Shown here: positions 22,000 through 22,495 of the stretch, piece by piece
How positions within the stretch are numbered: the stretch's first letter is position 1
Layout: every line of letters begins with the position of its first letter
IMG/VR virus record: IMGVR_UViG_3300043409_000960
Location: 1 to 22,495 of that record
Direction: 5' to 3' (one strand)
From: a virus
Length of the DNA: 22,495 nt
Notes under the pieces: generated by a model
Told to the model about the DNA's origin: nothing
Database searches by the model: none
Seen by the model: the letters and a program-made list of their open reading frames with translations, nothing else
Translations under genes and position numbers: made by a program

Positions 22000-22014
22000 C
22001 CAAAAATAAACAAT

Positions 22015-22215
22015 ATGAAATTAATTGACAGGATTAGATCGCGTACACCAATGAGCGACAAAAGAAAAGGAAAAATTGCAACGGCTATAGGTATAACTTG
22101 CGCGACCATTTTAACTTTAGGAGTCGTTACCGCTCCAATTGGTATTGCTTTACTTTCGGTAGGCGCTGCGGTGTTTGGTGGTAAAGCTGTCTTTCACGCT
22201 CAAAAGAAGATATGA
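22015..22215 (+). CDS. Putative holin
   Basis: The 66-residue protein has a basic start (MKLIDRIRSRTPMSDKRKGK) and two closely spaced hydrophobic helices at about 21-39 and 41-59 (IATAIGITCATILTLGVVTA, PIGIALLSVGAAVFGGKAV), followed by a short basic end. Two helices with charged ends fit a class II holin that opens the inner membrane for the endolysin. It overlaps the M15 endolysin gene by ATGA, supporting the role. A general small membrane protein is the alternative. Confidence 0.65.
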   Translation: MKLIDRIRSRTPMSDKRKGKIATAIGITCATILTLGVVTAPIGIALLSVGAAVFGGKAVFHAQKKI

Positions 22216-22495
22216 CACAATTAACAACCGAGCAGCTCAATAAAAAGTACGGTGTACCGACACCCGAAGGGGCGGGGCTTGTTTCAATTAAATTGCCTTA
22301 TTCATTTTTGTACGACGGCAAACCAGTTAAAACAATGAGATGCCATAATATGGTAGCGGATGCCTTTTTAAACGTGTTTAACGACATTTTAACCGCTTAT
22401 GGTATAGATAAGATTAACGAACTAGGAATAAACAAATACGGGGGCTGTTTTAATTATCGTTTAATGCGTGGCTCGTCAACTAAATTAAGCCGTCA
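22212..22495 (+). CDS. M15-type endolysin (partial, runs off the window)
   Basis: Only the first 94 residues plus two bases are visible. The N-terminal part (MTQLTTEQLNKKYGVPTPEGAGLVSIKLPYSFLYDGKPVKTMRCH) is unremarkable. The segment NKYGGCFNYRLMRGSSTKLSR is the entry to an M15 (VanY-like, D-Ala-D-Ala peptidase) active site; the next, incomplete codon (CA-) would be the zinc-binding His of the SRH motif. It starts inside the holin gene stop (ATGA). It would cut the peptide part of peptidoglycan to release the phage. The remaining catalytic residues lie outside the window. Confidence 0.82.
   Translation, partial: MTQLTTEQLNKKYGVPTPEGAGLVSIKLPYSFLYDGKPVKTMRCHNMVADAFLNVFNDILTAYGIDKINELGINKYGGCFNYRLMRGSSTKLSR

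Overview
This window is a near-contiguous late (packaging, virion, lysis) region of a tailed double-stranded DNA phage or prophage with a long, probably siphovirus-type tail. The host is most likely a Flavobacterium-like member of the Bacteroidetes. Evidence for the host: visibly AT-rich DNA; A-rich sequence before start codons with no Shine-Dalgarno motif; three TAnnTTTG promoter boxes; and structural proteins that resemble Bacteroidetes phage families (portal, connector, tail proteins). Almost every gene is on the + strand in tight ATGA or TAATG overlaps. No tRNA, CRISPR or IS element was seen, and there is no gene-free stretch over 300 bases.

Layout. 4-597 is an Sf6-type small terminase. 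649-1155 is a free-standing HNH homing endonuclease with its own promoter. 1152-2499 is the large terminase. 2496-10569 is a tail module: chaperone-like, terminator-like and connector-like small proteins, three tail structural proteins and a 930-residue tape measure. 10582-12610 holds a small HTH protein, a beta-helix tail protein and an unknown. 12601-13738 is an accessory pair, a glycosyltransferase and a convergent Rossmann-type DUF115-like gene (the only minus-strand gene). 13793-19333 is the head module: ClpP-type protease fused to a scaffold, capsid, probable tail tube, HeH protein, portal, connector. 19340-21574 is a large beta-helix spike. 21587-22495 is a lysis cassette ending in an M15-type endolysin cut by the window edge.

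The most striking feature is in the large terminase. Its reading frame is broken inside the Walker A codons by about 43 nt (1236-1278). The gap carries an 11-bp hairpin with a UAA stop in the loop, a GAG 6 nt before the downstream Ala codon, and Ala codons on both sides (GCC before, GCU at the end). Skipping exactly 43 nt restores YGGAAGGGKT and a normal 434-residue TerL; a simple +1 or -1 frameshift cannot. Together with the HNH gene that overlaps the TerL start, this closely parallels the T4 gene 60 translational bypass and its homing endonuclease mobA. I propose a mobile translational-bypass cassette in a phage terminase gene. This is inferred from sequence only; loss of function or an RNA-level removal are the alternatives.

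How the genes work together: TerS and TerL package DNA through the portal into a protease-matured capsid; connectors and terminator join it to a tail whose length is set by the tape measure; beta-helix fibres bind the host; holin-like proteins and the M15 peptidase release progeny; and the sugar-related pair may alter host or virion glycans.
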